Assembly: GCA_007123785.1 (NCBI GenBank)
Contig: SLGL01000400.1
Span: forward strand, 1 to 14,355
Reading direction: 5' to 3'
From: Balneolaceae bacterium
GTDB taxonomy: Bacteria > Bacteroidota > Rhodothermia > Balneolales > Balneolaceae
DNA length: 14,355 nucleotides
Shown here: positions 1 to 5,358 of the stretch, piece after piece
Layout of the letters: each line of letters starts with the position of its first letter
Position numbering within the stretch: position 1 is the stretch's first letter
Translations under genes and position numbers: made by a program
The notes under the pieces: generated by a model
Seen by the model: only the letters and a program-made list of their open reading frames with translations
Databases searched by the model: none
Told to the model about the DNA's origin: nothing

Positions 1-11
1 AGAGCAAGTGA

Positions 12-104
12 CCGGACGGGCTTTTCGAAAAATACATCAATGAAGATGATTGGGGTGATACCAGATCGATTCGTCCAATGACTCTTCCACAATTTTATAG
101 TTAA
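12..104 (+). pseudogene. Coding-like fragment, possibly the end of an upstream gene
   Basis: The first 130 bases hold no intact gene. A frame open from position 12 to a TAA at 102-104 has a protein-like composition (acidic and aromatic residues, including the string NEDDWGDT) but is preceded in frame by a TGA at 9-11 and has no start codon until 78. A second frame, open from position 1 to a TGA at 79-81, is less protein-like. This could be the frameshifted 3' end of a gene starting before the window, or chance. I do not recognise the product. Confidence 0.2.
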
Positions 105-215
105 CACAACAGTAGCGGATTAAGCTGTCGTTCACTTCCGTGGGAATCGTTTTATCTGTTTCTCGCTGATGATTGTTGAAACTATAGAAATAAACAGGCT
201 CTGGTTTTCTGCAGA

Positions 216-1736
216 TTGGCCTTTATAAATAGTATGCCTAAAAATAGATACAGATTTCCGCCCCGAGAAATGCGCCCGGTAACCAATGTATTGAGCGATG
301 AAGAGGCTGTGAATACACAGATCGGGAAGGAGATCCACGAACGACTGCTCAAACATCCCGGGGAGAGTGGTGTGCACCCGCTTCAGAATGCCCATGATGC
401 GTTTGCGGCCAGGGCCCTGCTTTCGCAAACCGCCGAAAAAACGCTGGATATTCAATACTACATCTGGAAAAATGATCTCACCGGAACACTTCTTTTTAAA
501 GCCCTGCTCGATGCTGCTGATCGTGGTGTGCGGGTGCGCCTGCTGCTGGATGATAACGGTATCAGTGGCATGGATAAAGATTTGGCCGCACTCAACCTTC
601 ATGCCAATATCGAGGTAAGGCTTTTCAATCCGTTTTCACTTCGCACTCCGAAGTGGATGGGATTTCTCACCAACTTTTCACTGCTCAACCGGCGTATGCA
701 CAACAAATCGTTTATTGCTGACAACCAGGCGGCCATCGTCGGCGGACGAAATATTGGTGATGAATATTTTGGAGCAGGTTCCGGCCATCTTTTTACAGAC
801 CTGGATGTATTGCTGATCGGCCCGGTGGTACAAAAGATCTCTGATGATTTTGATAAATACTGGAACAGTCCGCCTTCTATTCCGGTGGATCAAATCGTGC
901 GAAAACCAGGAAAGCGCGGCTATGAAATTCTTATAGAGAAAACATCCGGGATTGAAAAAGATCCGGCATCATCAGGATATGTTGATGCAATCAGGAAATC
1001 CAGTTTTGTTCAGGATCTGTTCAGCGGAGAGTTGAGGATGGAGTGGGCCGTAGCACGGCTGGTAAGCGACGATCCTGCCAAAGTACTGGGCAAATCAAGA
1101 ACAGATCAAATGCTTACTCATCAGGTTAGACGAATTATCGGGTGGCCGAAACAGGAAGTGGTTTTGGTTTCTCCCTATTTTGTGCCCACGGTGGGTGGTG
1201 TGGAAGTATTCAAAGCAATGGCAGAAAGTGGTGTGGATGTTCGGATTCTGACCAACTCGCTGGATGCAACCGATGTAAAAATTGTGCACGCCGGTTATGA
1301 AAAACGCCGGGTGGCTCTGCTGAAGGCCGGTATCAAACTGTATGAAATGAAAAGGGTTGTAACAGACAGTGAATTTCAGAAGCTTGCCGGGCCGCTGGGC
1401 ACCTCTGGCTCAAGCCTGCACGCCAAAACCTTTTCTGCAGACCGCCAGCGGATTTTTGTGGGATCTTTCAACTTTGATCCCCGGTCTGTAAATCTGAACA
1501 CTGAAATGGGAGTTGTGATTGAAAGCACAGCACTTGCCAACGACATCAGCGATATATTCAGAAGTCGTGTGCCAGCTAATGCCTACGAAGTGAGGCTGAG
1601 CAAAAAAGGAAAACTGATCTGGATTGAAAAAAACGAAGGCCGCAAAATCATTCACAATAAAGAACCGGAGACAAGCTTCCTGAAACTTATTTTTATCCGC
1701 TTTCTTTCGCGGCTGCCAATCGAGTGGCTGTTGTGA
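216..1736 (+). CDS. Phospholipase D family protein, ClsC/YmdC-like cardiolipin synthase type
   Basis: Two HxKxxxxD catalytic motifs are visible: H162/K164/D169 (MHNKSFIADNQ, followed by GGRN) and H402/K404/D409 (LHAKTFSADRQ, followed by GSFN). In the PLD superfamily each motif supplies half of one active site, with a phosphohistidine intermediate. The blocks YYIWKND, LLLDDNGISG, VRLFNPF and GDEYFGAG match the ClsC (YmdC) branch, which makes cardiolipin from phosphatidylglycerol and phosphatidylethanolamine at the membrane; substrate here is inferred. At about 506 residues the length fits the family. The TTG at 216 is the first start after an in-frame TGA at 177-179; ATG 234 and ATG 270 are alternatives, and none has a clear ribosome binding site. 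Family members usually begin with a signal or lipoprotein peptide, which none of these starts provides, so the 5' end may be damaged. The gene converges with the minus-strand DUF3565 gene 27 bp away. Confidence 0.85.
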   Translation: MAFINSMPKNRYRFPPREMRPVTNVLSDEEAVNTQIGKEIHERLLKHPGESGVHPLQNAHDAFAARALLSQTAEKTLDIQYYIWKNDLTGTLLFKALLDAADRGVRVRLLLDDNGISGMDKDLAALNLHANIEVRLFNPFSLRTPKWMGFLTNFSLLNRRMHNKSFIADNQAAIVGGRNIGDEYFGAGSGHLFTDLDVLLIGPVVQKISDDFDKYWNSPPSIPVDQIVRKPGKRGYEILIEKTSGIEKDPASSGYVDAIRKSSFVQDLFSGELRMEWAVARLVSDDPAKVLGKSRTDQMLTHQVRRIIGWPKQEVVLVSPYFVPTVGGVEVFKAMAESGVDVRILTNSLDATDVKIVHAGYEKRRVALLKAGIKLYEMKRVVTDSEFQKLAGPLGTSGSSLHAKTFSADRQRIFVGSFNFDPRSVNLNTEMGVVIESTALANDISDIFRSRVPANAYEVRLSKKGKLIWIEKNEGRKIIHNKEPETSFLKLIFIRFLSRLPIEWLL

Positions 1737-1762
1737 GATTTTTGTCAACTTTCTGTTTACTG

Positions 1763-1984
1763 TTATCCCAATGGCGGATCATCTGACCCTCTTACTCTTT
1801 GGCGGTCACATTTCTTGCAATGAAGTTCATTTCCCAGATATTTATTGCGTCCTTCTTCCGTAATCACCCATGGACGGAGCTGCCAGGGTGGGTTGTGGCG
1901 TACATGTTGTGTGTGGCCGCAGGCGAGATCGGCCACCCAGTGCCCTTCATCATCTTTATGGAATCCGGTAATCGGCTGTTTCAT
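1763..1984 (-). CDS. DUF3565 family small protein
   Basis: This 73-residue protein has the family hallmark PPWQLRPWV (residues 32-40), an N-terminal GFHKDDEGHWVA segment, and the candidate metal ligands C22-G-H24, H27 and C56-x2-C59, which resemble a small zinc-binding fold. The family occurs widely in bacteria without an established function. Its ATG overlaps the stop of the upstream minus-strand ORF by four bases (ATGA), so the two are probably translationally coupled. The last residues (RVRGSDDPPLG) lie past the conserved core. The family call is confident; no function can be assigned. Confidence 0.75.
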   Translation of the reverse strand: MKQPITGFHKDDEGHWVADLACGHTQHVRHNPPWQLRPWVITEEGRNKYLGNELHCKKCDRQRVRGSDDPPLG

Positions 1985-2163
1985 TCTGAACGATACGCCT
2001 TGAGGATCTCTTCAACATCCAGTTTTTGTATGGCGCTGACGGCGGCCTCAATCGCTCCCTCACTGCAAAGGCCGCTCATCGACGCATCCCGGAAACCTTC
2101 TTTTGCTGCTTCAATACATTCAGACCTGATTCGTTCTGCAAGTTCTTTTTCTTTTTTATTCAT
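1981..2163 (-). CDS. Small conserved-type hypothetical protein coupled to DUF3565
   Basis: This is a 60-residue, mostly helical, charged protein (lysine/glutamate-rich start, then SMSGLCSEGAIEAA, then a C-terminal helix). Similar small proteins are found beside DUF3565 genes in other bacteria and are sometimes annotated loosely as acetyltransferases, but no acetyltransferase motif is present and the protein is too short for that fold. The single Cys (C33) sits in SGLCSEG. It overlaps the next gene by ATGA at 1981-1984, which supports it as a real gene and as the first member of a two-gene unit. Function unknown. Confidence 0.6.
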   Translation of the reverse strand: MNKKEKELAERIRSECIEAAKEGFRDASMSGLCSEGAIEAAVSAIQKLDVEEILKAYRSE

Positions 2164-2255
2164 AGTGTGGTGACGGGTTTGCCCGATGTTTTGTCATTAA
2201 TAGCCACTAATTTTGCCCAAATTCGGGGCAACACTATTGAGGAGGTGACAGCAGG

Positions 2256-2298
2256 CTCCCTCCTTGTCCCGGCACGCTTTTTGTGTCGGGATAGGGAG
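2256..2298. repeat. REP-like imperfect hairpin
   Basis: The left arm CTCCCT-CCTTG-TCCCGGCAC (2256-2275) can pair with GTGTCGGGA-T-AGGGAG (2283-2298), with one G-T wobble and an asymmetric internal loop, around a GCTTTTT loop. A G-rich tail (GGCTGGGGTGGG) follows at once. Short palindromes of the form CCCTCCTT...AGGGAGG-CTGGGG-TGGG are a common class of dispersed intergenic repeats in Bacteroidota-like genomes; membership is inferred from appearance. On the minus strand it lies downstream of the truncated hemoglobin and may also act as a transcript end. Confidence 0.5.
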
Positions 2299-2394
2299 GG
2301 CTGGGGTGGGTCCGAAAGGGCTGGGAGCTCTTCTGTCATTAATATTACATTAGGTATCGACGTCGCTTTACTTTGTTGGGCTGCATTCGTACTG

Positions 2395-2409
2395 ACGGGT
2401 ATTACCCGT
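2395..2409. repeat. Perfect 7-bp inverted repeat (ACGGGTA-T-TACCCGT)
   Basis: The arms ACGGGTA (2395-2401) and TACCCGT (2403-2409) flank one base. It sits 43 bp beyond the stop codon of the truncated hemoglobin gene on that gene's downstream side. There is no T-run on either side, so a classical intrinsic terminator is not supported; an operator or repeat fragment is equally possible. Confidence 0.35.
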
Positions 2410-2451
2410 TGAACAAATACCTGAATCCCCTGGAAGGTTTCTTTAAAAGTA

Positions 2452-2826
2452 TCAACAATTTCCCTCCATTTCCATTCTCAACGAAAAGGAAGCGGCAATT
2501 TTACCCGCCATCTCTTTAGCGTAATCTGCACGATCCCCTTCAAAACAACAATCGACGGTTTCAACGAAAAGATTGTACCAGCGGTGAAAGTCCTCTTTAC
2601 GGATCGGGAGCGGAAGGTGTTGCCGAAACGGTTTACCATGGTAGCGGCCGGTTTGAAAAATCAGGTTCGACCAGAAATCCACCATTCGCGGGAGGTGATG
2701 ATCCCAGTCAACTCCGGCAACATCGTTAAAAATGTACCCAAGACGTTCATCATCCTGCACTTTCCCGTAAAATGTGTGAACCAGTATTTTGATGTCTTTG
2801 TCGTCTCGGATGTCGGATTTTTTCAT
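2452..2826 (-). CDS. Group III truncated hemoglobin
   Basis: Starting at the ATG at 2824-2826 gives 124 residues, the usual length for a group III (P-type) truncated hemoglobin; the longer open frame (to 2997) adds 57 unrelated residues and was not used. Recognisable features are Y20 (B10 position), LGYIFNDVAGVDWDHHLPRMVDFW (distal helix region with H44), the family block YHGKPF followed by proximal H70 in RQHLPL, and W83 in FHRWYNLF (G8-type Trp). Group III proteins such as Campylobacter Ctb bind O2 and NO tightly and are tied to NO defence. Here the gene lies a few kilobases from a probable NO reductase and near two Fe-S-type regulators, so a role in NO handling is plausible. A TTGACA sits upstream at complement(2860-2865), but I see no well-spaced -10 box. 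Confidence 0.9.
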   Translation of the reverse strand: MKKSDIRDDKDIKILVHTFYGKVQDDERLGYIFNDVAGVDWDHHLPRMVDFWSNLIFQTGRYHGKPFRQHLPLPIRKEDFHRWYNLFVETVDCCFEGDRADYAKEMAGKIAASFSLRMEMEGNC

Positions 2827-2875
2827 AGTACAATTATTTTCAGAGATAGTAACAGCGTTTGTCAATACTTTAACT

Positions 2876-3123
2876 TTACGAGTTTCGGCTCCTGATAAGC
2901 TGAACCGGAATTCCTCCCAGAAATAGCAGTATGGCGGCCAGATTTCCGTAGCTTCCGATGAGCCAGAGTTCTGAATGATACATAAGGTTTCCGGCAACGC
3001 GGATCAGCAGAAAGCCGTTTGTTCAGTTCGATATAATCTTTCCATTTTTCATGAACTTCATCGTCCGGGTCGTCAAAAGACCGGGCCCTTCCATGAAAAC
3101 ACCCACCGGATAAACAGCAGCAT
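2876..3123 (-). pseudogene. Frameshifted small membrane protein gene
   Basis: Reading the minus strand, an ATG at 3121-3123 opens MLLFIRWVFSWKGPVF and stops; a second frame then carries a polar coding-like segment (ARSFDDPDDEVHEKWKDYI); a third stretch, in yet another register, gives FLLIRVAGNLMYH...SYGNLAAILLFLGGIPVQLI, which is a good hydrophobic C-terminus, ending at a TAA (2876-2878). Joined, these would make a protein of about 80 residues with two or three membrane segments. The span is not a multiple of three, as expected after a net frameshift. The product is not recognised; resemblance of the C-terminal part to NnrS-type NO-response membrane proteins is too weak to claim. It could also be a sequencing or assembly error rather than a real pseudogene. 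Confidence 0.4.
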
Positions 3124-3229
3124 AATTGGTGTATTTGTACCTGATGCAGGTTCGGTAACTACCTATGCGATGTTGCTTTCAAGGTTGTGAGTTGAAAATT
3201 TCTGTGCAGAAGATAGGCATGCCTCAACA

Positions 3230-3245
3230 TTTAATCAACATTAAA
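3230..3245. promoter_or_regulatory. AT-rich inverted repeat upstream of the SufR-like gene
   Basis: TTTAAT-CAAC-ATTAAA is a perfect 6-bp inverted repeat, and the surrounding bases also form a tandem near-repeat (CAACATTTAAT / CAACATTAAAAT). It lies in the 290-bp leader of the SufR-like gene, before an AT-rich stretch that could hold a promoter (about 3255-3275). A regulator-binding role, including autoregulation, is only inferred from position. Confidence 0.25.
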
Positions 3246-3327
3246 ATCGGTAATAACCGTTTATATTGTATTATTCTTGCGCGCTTCTTATCTTGGGCGA
3301 ATAAAACACTCATAAGGTATAAACTCA

Positions 3328-3402
3328 ATGTTAGACGGAAAGTCTGCCGGGCTGAATCCGGAAATTGAACGCAGACTCACTTCAGTTCAGAATCAAAAAT
3401 GA
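3328..3402 (+). CDS. Possible 24-residue leader peptide or gene remnant
   Basis: An ATG at 3328 opens a 24-codon frame ending at a TGA (3400-3402), 12 bp before the SufR-like gene. Its sequence (LDGKSAGLNPEIERRL) has a normal protein-like composition. It could be a short upstream ORF, the remnant of a truncated gene, or chance. There is no strong ribosome binding site. Confidence 0.2.
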   Translation: MLDGKSAGLNPEIERRLTSVQNQK

Positions 3403-3414
3403 ATACAAATTACC

Positions 3415-4047
3415 ATGATAACCGGATCTAAAAAAGAGATACTCGATCTGCTAAAACGGAAAGGAATTCTTTCCATTGATGATGTGACGGAACAGACAGG
3501 CCTGGCAAAAACCACCCTCAGAGAACATTTTCTGCAACTCGAGCGTGACGGCTACATCAAGAGGACTTACGAACGTTCCGGTCCAGGAAGGCCAAGCCTT
3601 CTTTATGAGCTGACTTCCCGGGGGCACTCCCTTTATCCATCGGGTGAGTCTGCTTTAATGAGAAGTTTTCTGGCCTATCTGAAACGCACAGGTCAGGAAA
3701 CGGCGATTGAAGAATTTTTCACTGAATTTTGGGATAAACGTGTTGAAAAGGCACGTCGGTTAATGGAAGAAAAGGCTCCTGATGGCACGAAGGCTCAGGT
3801 CGGCGCGCTGTCTAAAATGCTGGAGGAAGAGGGATTTATGCCGGAGTATACGCTGAATGAAAAAAACGGTTCCATTGAGATACGGGAGTGTAACTGTCCG
3901 TTCAGGGAAGTGGTGAAAGAGACCCGGCTGCCCTGCAAGCTGGAGGCCGAATTTTATAAAAAATTATTTAACGAAAGTGTTGAACGAACATCATATATAG
4001 CAGACGGGGATTTTTCATGTAACTATCAGATTCTTAACAACTCCTGA
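3415..4047 (+). CDS. SufR-like winged-helix transcriptional regulator with four cysteines
   Basis: Residues 5-70 form a winged helix-turn-helix (KKEILDLLKRKG, recognition helix around TTLREHFLQLERDGYI, wing RSGPGRPSLLYELTSRG). The C-terminal half carries C159-x-C161 (ECNCPF), C174 (LPCKLE) and C202 (FSCNY), the layout of SufR-type regulators, which bind a [4Fe-4S] or related cluster and repress Fe-S assembly genes when it is present. No suf genes are in this window, so the target here may differ; NO destroys such clusters, and the neighbours are a truncated hemoglobin and an NO reductase operon. The 210-residue length is normal for the family. A small ORF follows 11 bp after the stop, suggesting an operon. 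Confidence 0.75.
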   Translation: MITGSKKEILDLLKRKGILSIDDVTEQTGLAKTTLREHFLQLERDGYIKRTYERSGPGRPSLLYELTSRGHSLYPSGESALMRSFLAYLKRTGQETAIEEFFTEFWDKRVEKARRLMEEKAPDGTKAQVGALSKMLEEEGFMPEYTLNEKNGSIEIRECNCPFREVVKETRLPCKLEAEFYKKLFNESVERTSYIADGDFSCNYQILNNS

Positions 4048-4058
4048 AAGGAAACCGC

Positions 4059-4235
4059 TTGAATGGTACCCAATCCCGCCTAACTCCTTGTATAACATAT
4101 GATGAAAACGACAGTGCTGTTAGCAATCGAAATAGCAATGCCAGTCCGCGATATTTTTGGAAAAAATATGGCTTAAATATTCTGCTGGATGAAGTAACAG
4201 AGATGAAAACAAAATTACCGGAAAAAACAGAATGA
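4059..4235 (+). CDS. Small ORF of 58 residues, TTG start, coupled to the next gene
   Basis: This frame starts at TTG 4059, preceded by AAAGGAAA at about 4047-4054 with suitable spacing, and ends at a TGA (4233-4235) that overlaps the ATG of the next ORF (4232) as ATGA. It is asparagine- and serine-rich in the middle (SNRNSNASPRYFWKKYG) and has a polar C-terminal helix (LDEVTEMKTKLPEKTE). The overlap and the ribosome binding site argue for a real gene; the sequence is not recognised. It fills the gap between the SufR-like regulator and the membrane-anchored protein. Confidence 0.4.
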   Translation: MNGTQSRLTPCITYDENDSAVSNRNSNASPRYFWKKYGLNILLDEVTEMKTKLPEKTE

Positions 4236-4597
4236 ACAGGAACGAGAACGCAAACAGTAAACATACACCTTACATGAAATATATCATCGCAACCATTGCA
4301 CTGGTTTTTTCACTTGGTATGATTGCTTTAGCAACCACACAAACCGATGAACCTGAAAAAAAGCATGAGAAATCGCAGTTAAGCCTGATTACCGATACGC
4401 CGGAAGAGGGTTTCCAGGTAGCAATAAACCTGGCCAGGAAAGGAGTTACCGAAACTCAAACGGACAGGGAGATCCTCTTTGCACTGCGAGAGGTATACGC
4501 AACCGATCCTGATGCGCTGATTGCCAGTTCGCAGGTGATAGCCATCCACTTTCAAACCGTGGCTGCTGCCAATAATTACTGGCGGGATATGGAGTAG
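4232..4597 (+). CDS. Hypothetical protein with one N-terminal membrane anchor
   Basis: This 121-residue protein has an N-terminal hydrophobic segment (YIIATIALVFSLGMIALA, residues 17-34) with positive charges before it, so it is a signal anchor or signal peptide. The rest, about 85 residues, is soluble and probably helical (EEGFQVAINLARKGVT, then TDREILFALREVYATDPDALIA). The ATG at 4232 is coupled to the upstream ORF; the ATG at 4274 (MKYIIATI) is an alternative that gives a more typical signal peptide. It lies in the probable three-gene unit led by the SufR-like regulator. I do not recognise the family. Confidence 0.6.
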   Translation: MNRNENANSKHTPYMKYIIATIALVFSLGMIALATTQTDEPEKKHEKSQLSLITDTPEEGFQVAINLARKGVTETQTDREILFALREVYATDPDALIASSQVIAIHFQTVAAANNYWRDME

Positions 4598-4712
4598 ACG
4601 TAGGTTTCTTTCCGCTTCGATACATGCAGACCGAAAAGGCATATCGTCAAGAAAAATTTTATAATTATCATACTTAATACTCTTTTATTAATATGATATA
4701 GTTACGGTTCTG

Positions 4713-4727
4713 GCAGATAGGATCTGC
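4713..4727. repeat. Inverted repeat GCAGAT-AGG-ATCTGC
   Basis: A perfect 6-bp inverted repeat with a three-base loop lies in the 214-bp gap between two gene ends (the plus-strand ORF ending at 4597 and the Rrf2 gene ending at 4812). Its place between convergent genes suits a terminator, but no T-run follows on either strand. The rest of this gap is AT-rich and shows no gene. Confidence 0.3.
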
Positions 4728-4811
4728 AATTCAGTCAGTTCCAAACTCAGCTCTGCAATCCGGAAGTTAATTACCTGGTAAAAAAAGATGGAATTCGTTG
4801 TTGTCTGGATA

Positions 4812-5252
4812 TCAGGATTTTTGACTGAATTTCATATCGATCAAAAGCCGGTTTTCCTTTCGTATATCTTCCATCGTTGTGTTAAATGCCCATTCATTAA
4901 AACTCTCTTTTAGCCGTTTCCATACCGGATGAAGCGGACACGGATTGCAATCGCTGCACTGATCCCATCCAAACACACAGGGCTGTTCATCCATATCAAA
5001 CCCTGCGGCATTTAAAACATCAATAATACGAATCTGTTCAAGCGGCTTTTTCAAAATAAAGCCTCCCCCATGCCCTTTTTTCGATTCAACAAATCCTGCC
5101 TCCACCATTTTTCGCATGATTTTGGATAGGTAATGAGAAGGAATTTCAGTGGTTTGGGCCAGGTCTTTGGATTTCATCGGACCATTCTGATCGGCAACAA
5201 TAAGCCCTGCCATAGCCCTCAAAGCATATTGCGAAGTTTGATTTAAAAACAT
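4812..5252 (-). CDS. Rrf2-family Fe-S transcriptional regulator (NsrR/IscR-like)
   Basis: The protein (146 residues) begins MFLNQTSQYALRAM, the usual Rrf2 opening, with a winged helix in which PSHYLSKIMRKMVEAGFVES is the recognition region and KKGHGGGFIL the wing. The cysteines C92, C99, C102 and C105 (C-x6-C-x2-C-x2-C, then PLHPVW) supply the C-x6-C-x5-C cluster-binding pattern of the family plus one extra cysteine. Members include NsrR (NO-sensing), IscR and RsrR; the sequence alone does not tell which signal is sensed. Divergent transcription from a probable NO reductase operon, with paired palindromes over that operon's promoter, favours an NsrR-like role and autoregulation, by inference. 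Confidence 0.9.
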   Translation of the reverse strand: MFLNQTSQYALRAMAGLIVADQNGPMKSKDLAQTTEIPSHYLSKIMRKMVEAGFVESKKGHGGGFILKKPLEQIRIIDVLNAAGFDMDEQPCVFGWDQCSDCNPCPLHPVWKRLKESFNEWAFNTTMEDIRKENRLLIDMKFSQKS

Positions 5253-5304
5253 ACGTGTTGATTTTTTTGATGAAAATAATCGCTCAGAAGATAAAAAATT
5301 TATT

Positions 5305-5326
5305 CAATAGACTTGTGAATCTATTG
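5305..5326. promoter_or_regulatory. Operator-like palindrome 1
   Basis: CAATAGA (5305-5311) and TCTATTG (5320-5326) form a perfect 7-bp inverted repeat around an 8-bp spacer. The spacer contains the candidate -35 box TTGTGA (5313-5318). The half-sites match palindrome 2, and the two centres are 33 bp apart, about three helical turns, so two dimers could bind the same face of the DNA. Confidence 0.65.
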
Positions 5327-5341
5327 AAATAATTATATAAT
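5313..5341 (+). promoter_or_regulatory. Sigma-70-type promoter of the NO reductase operon
   Basis: TTGTGA (5313-5318, four of six matches to TTGACA) is followed after exactly 17 bp by a perfect TATAAT (5336-5341). Transcription would start near 5348. Both hexamers are covered or touched by palindromes, so a bound repressor would block RNA polymerase. This is the best-formed promoter in the window. Confidence 0.65.
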
Positions 5342-5358
5342 AGACTTCAGTGTCTATT
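5339..5358. promoter_or_regulatory. Operator-like palindrome 2
   Basis: AATAGAC (5339-5345) and GTCTATT (5352-5358) form a perfect 7-bp inverted repeat around 6 bp. It overlaps the end of the -10 box and the predicted transcription start, and contains the GTG (5350) that begins the longest reading frame of the next gene. The shared ATAGA/TCTAT half-sites with palindrome 1 make it a strong candidate for binding the divergent Rrf2 protein. Confidence 0.65.

Larger units (their letters stand above)
2164..2451. other. Non-coding stretch with palindromes
   Basis: No convincing gene lies between the 60-residue protein and the truncated hemoglobin. The frame open on the plus strand runs straight through inverted repeats and looks accidental. 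The stretch contains a REP-like hairpin (2256-2298), a G-rich tail (GGGCTGGGGTGGG, then GGGCTGGGAG) and a perfect 7-bp inverted repeat at 2395-2409. Confidence 0.6.

Noticed and set aside
2026..2412. Plus-strand frame of 128 codons
   Set aside because: It runs opposite a small minus-strand gene and through the REP-like hairpin and other palindromes; composition is not protein-like.
2827..2997. N-terminal extension of the truncated hemoglobin frame
   Set aside because: Group III truncated hemoglobins begin at about the ATG at 2826; the extra 57 residues overlap coding-like sequence in another frame.
2876..3000. Assignment of the broken membrane protein to the NnrS family
   Set aside because: Only a short hydrophobic C-terminal stretch is suggestive and no NnrS signature motif is visible.
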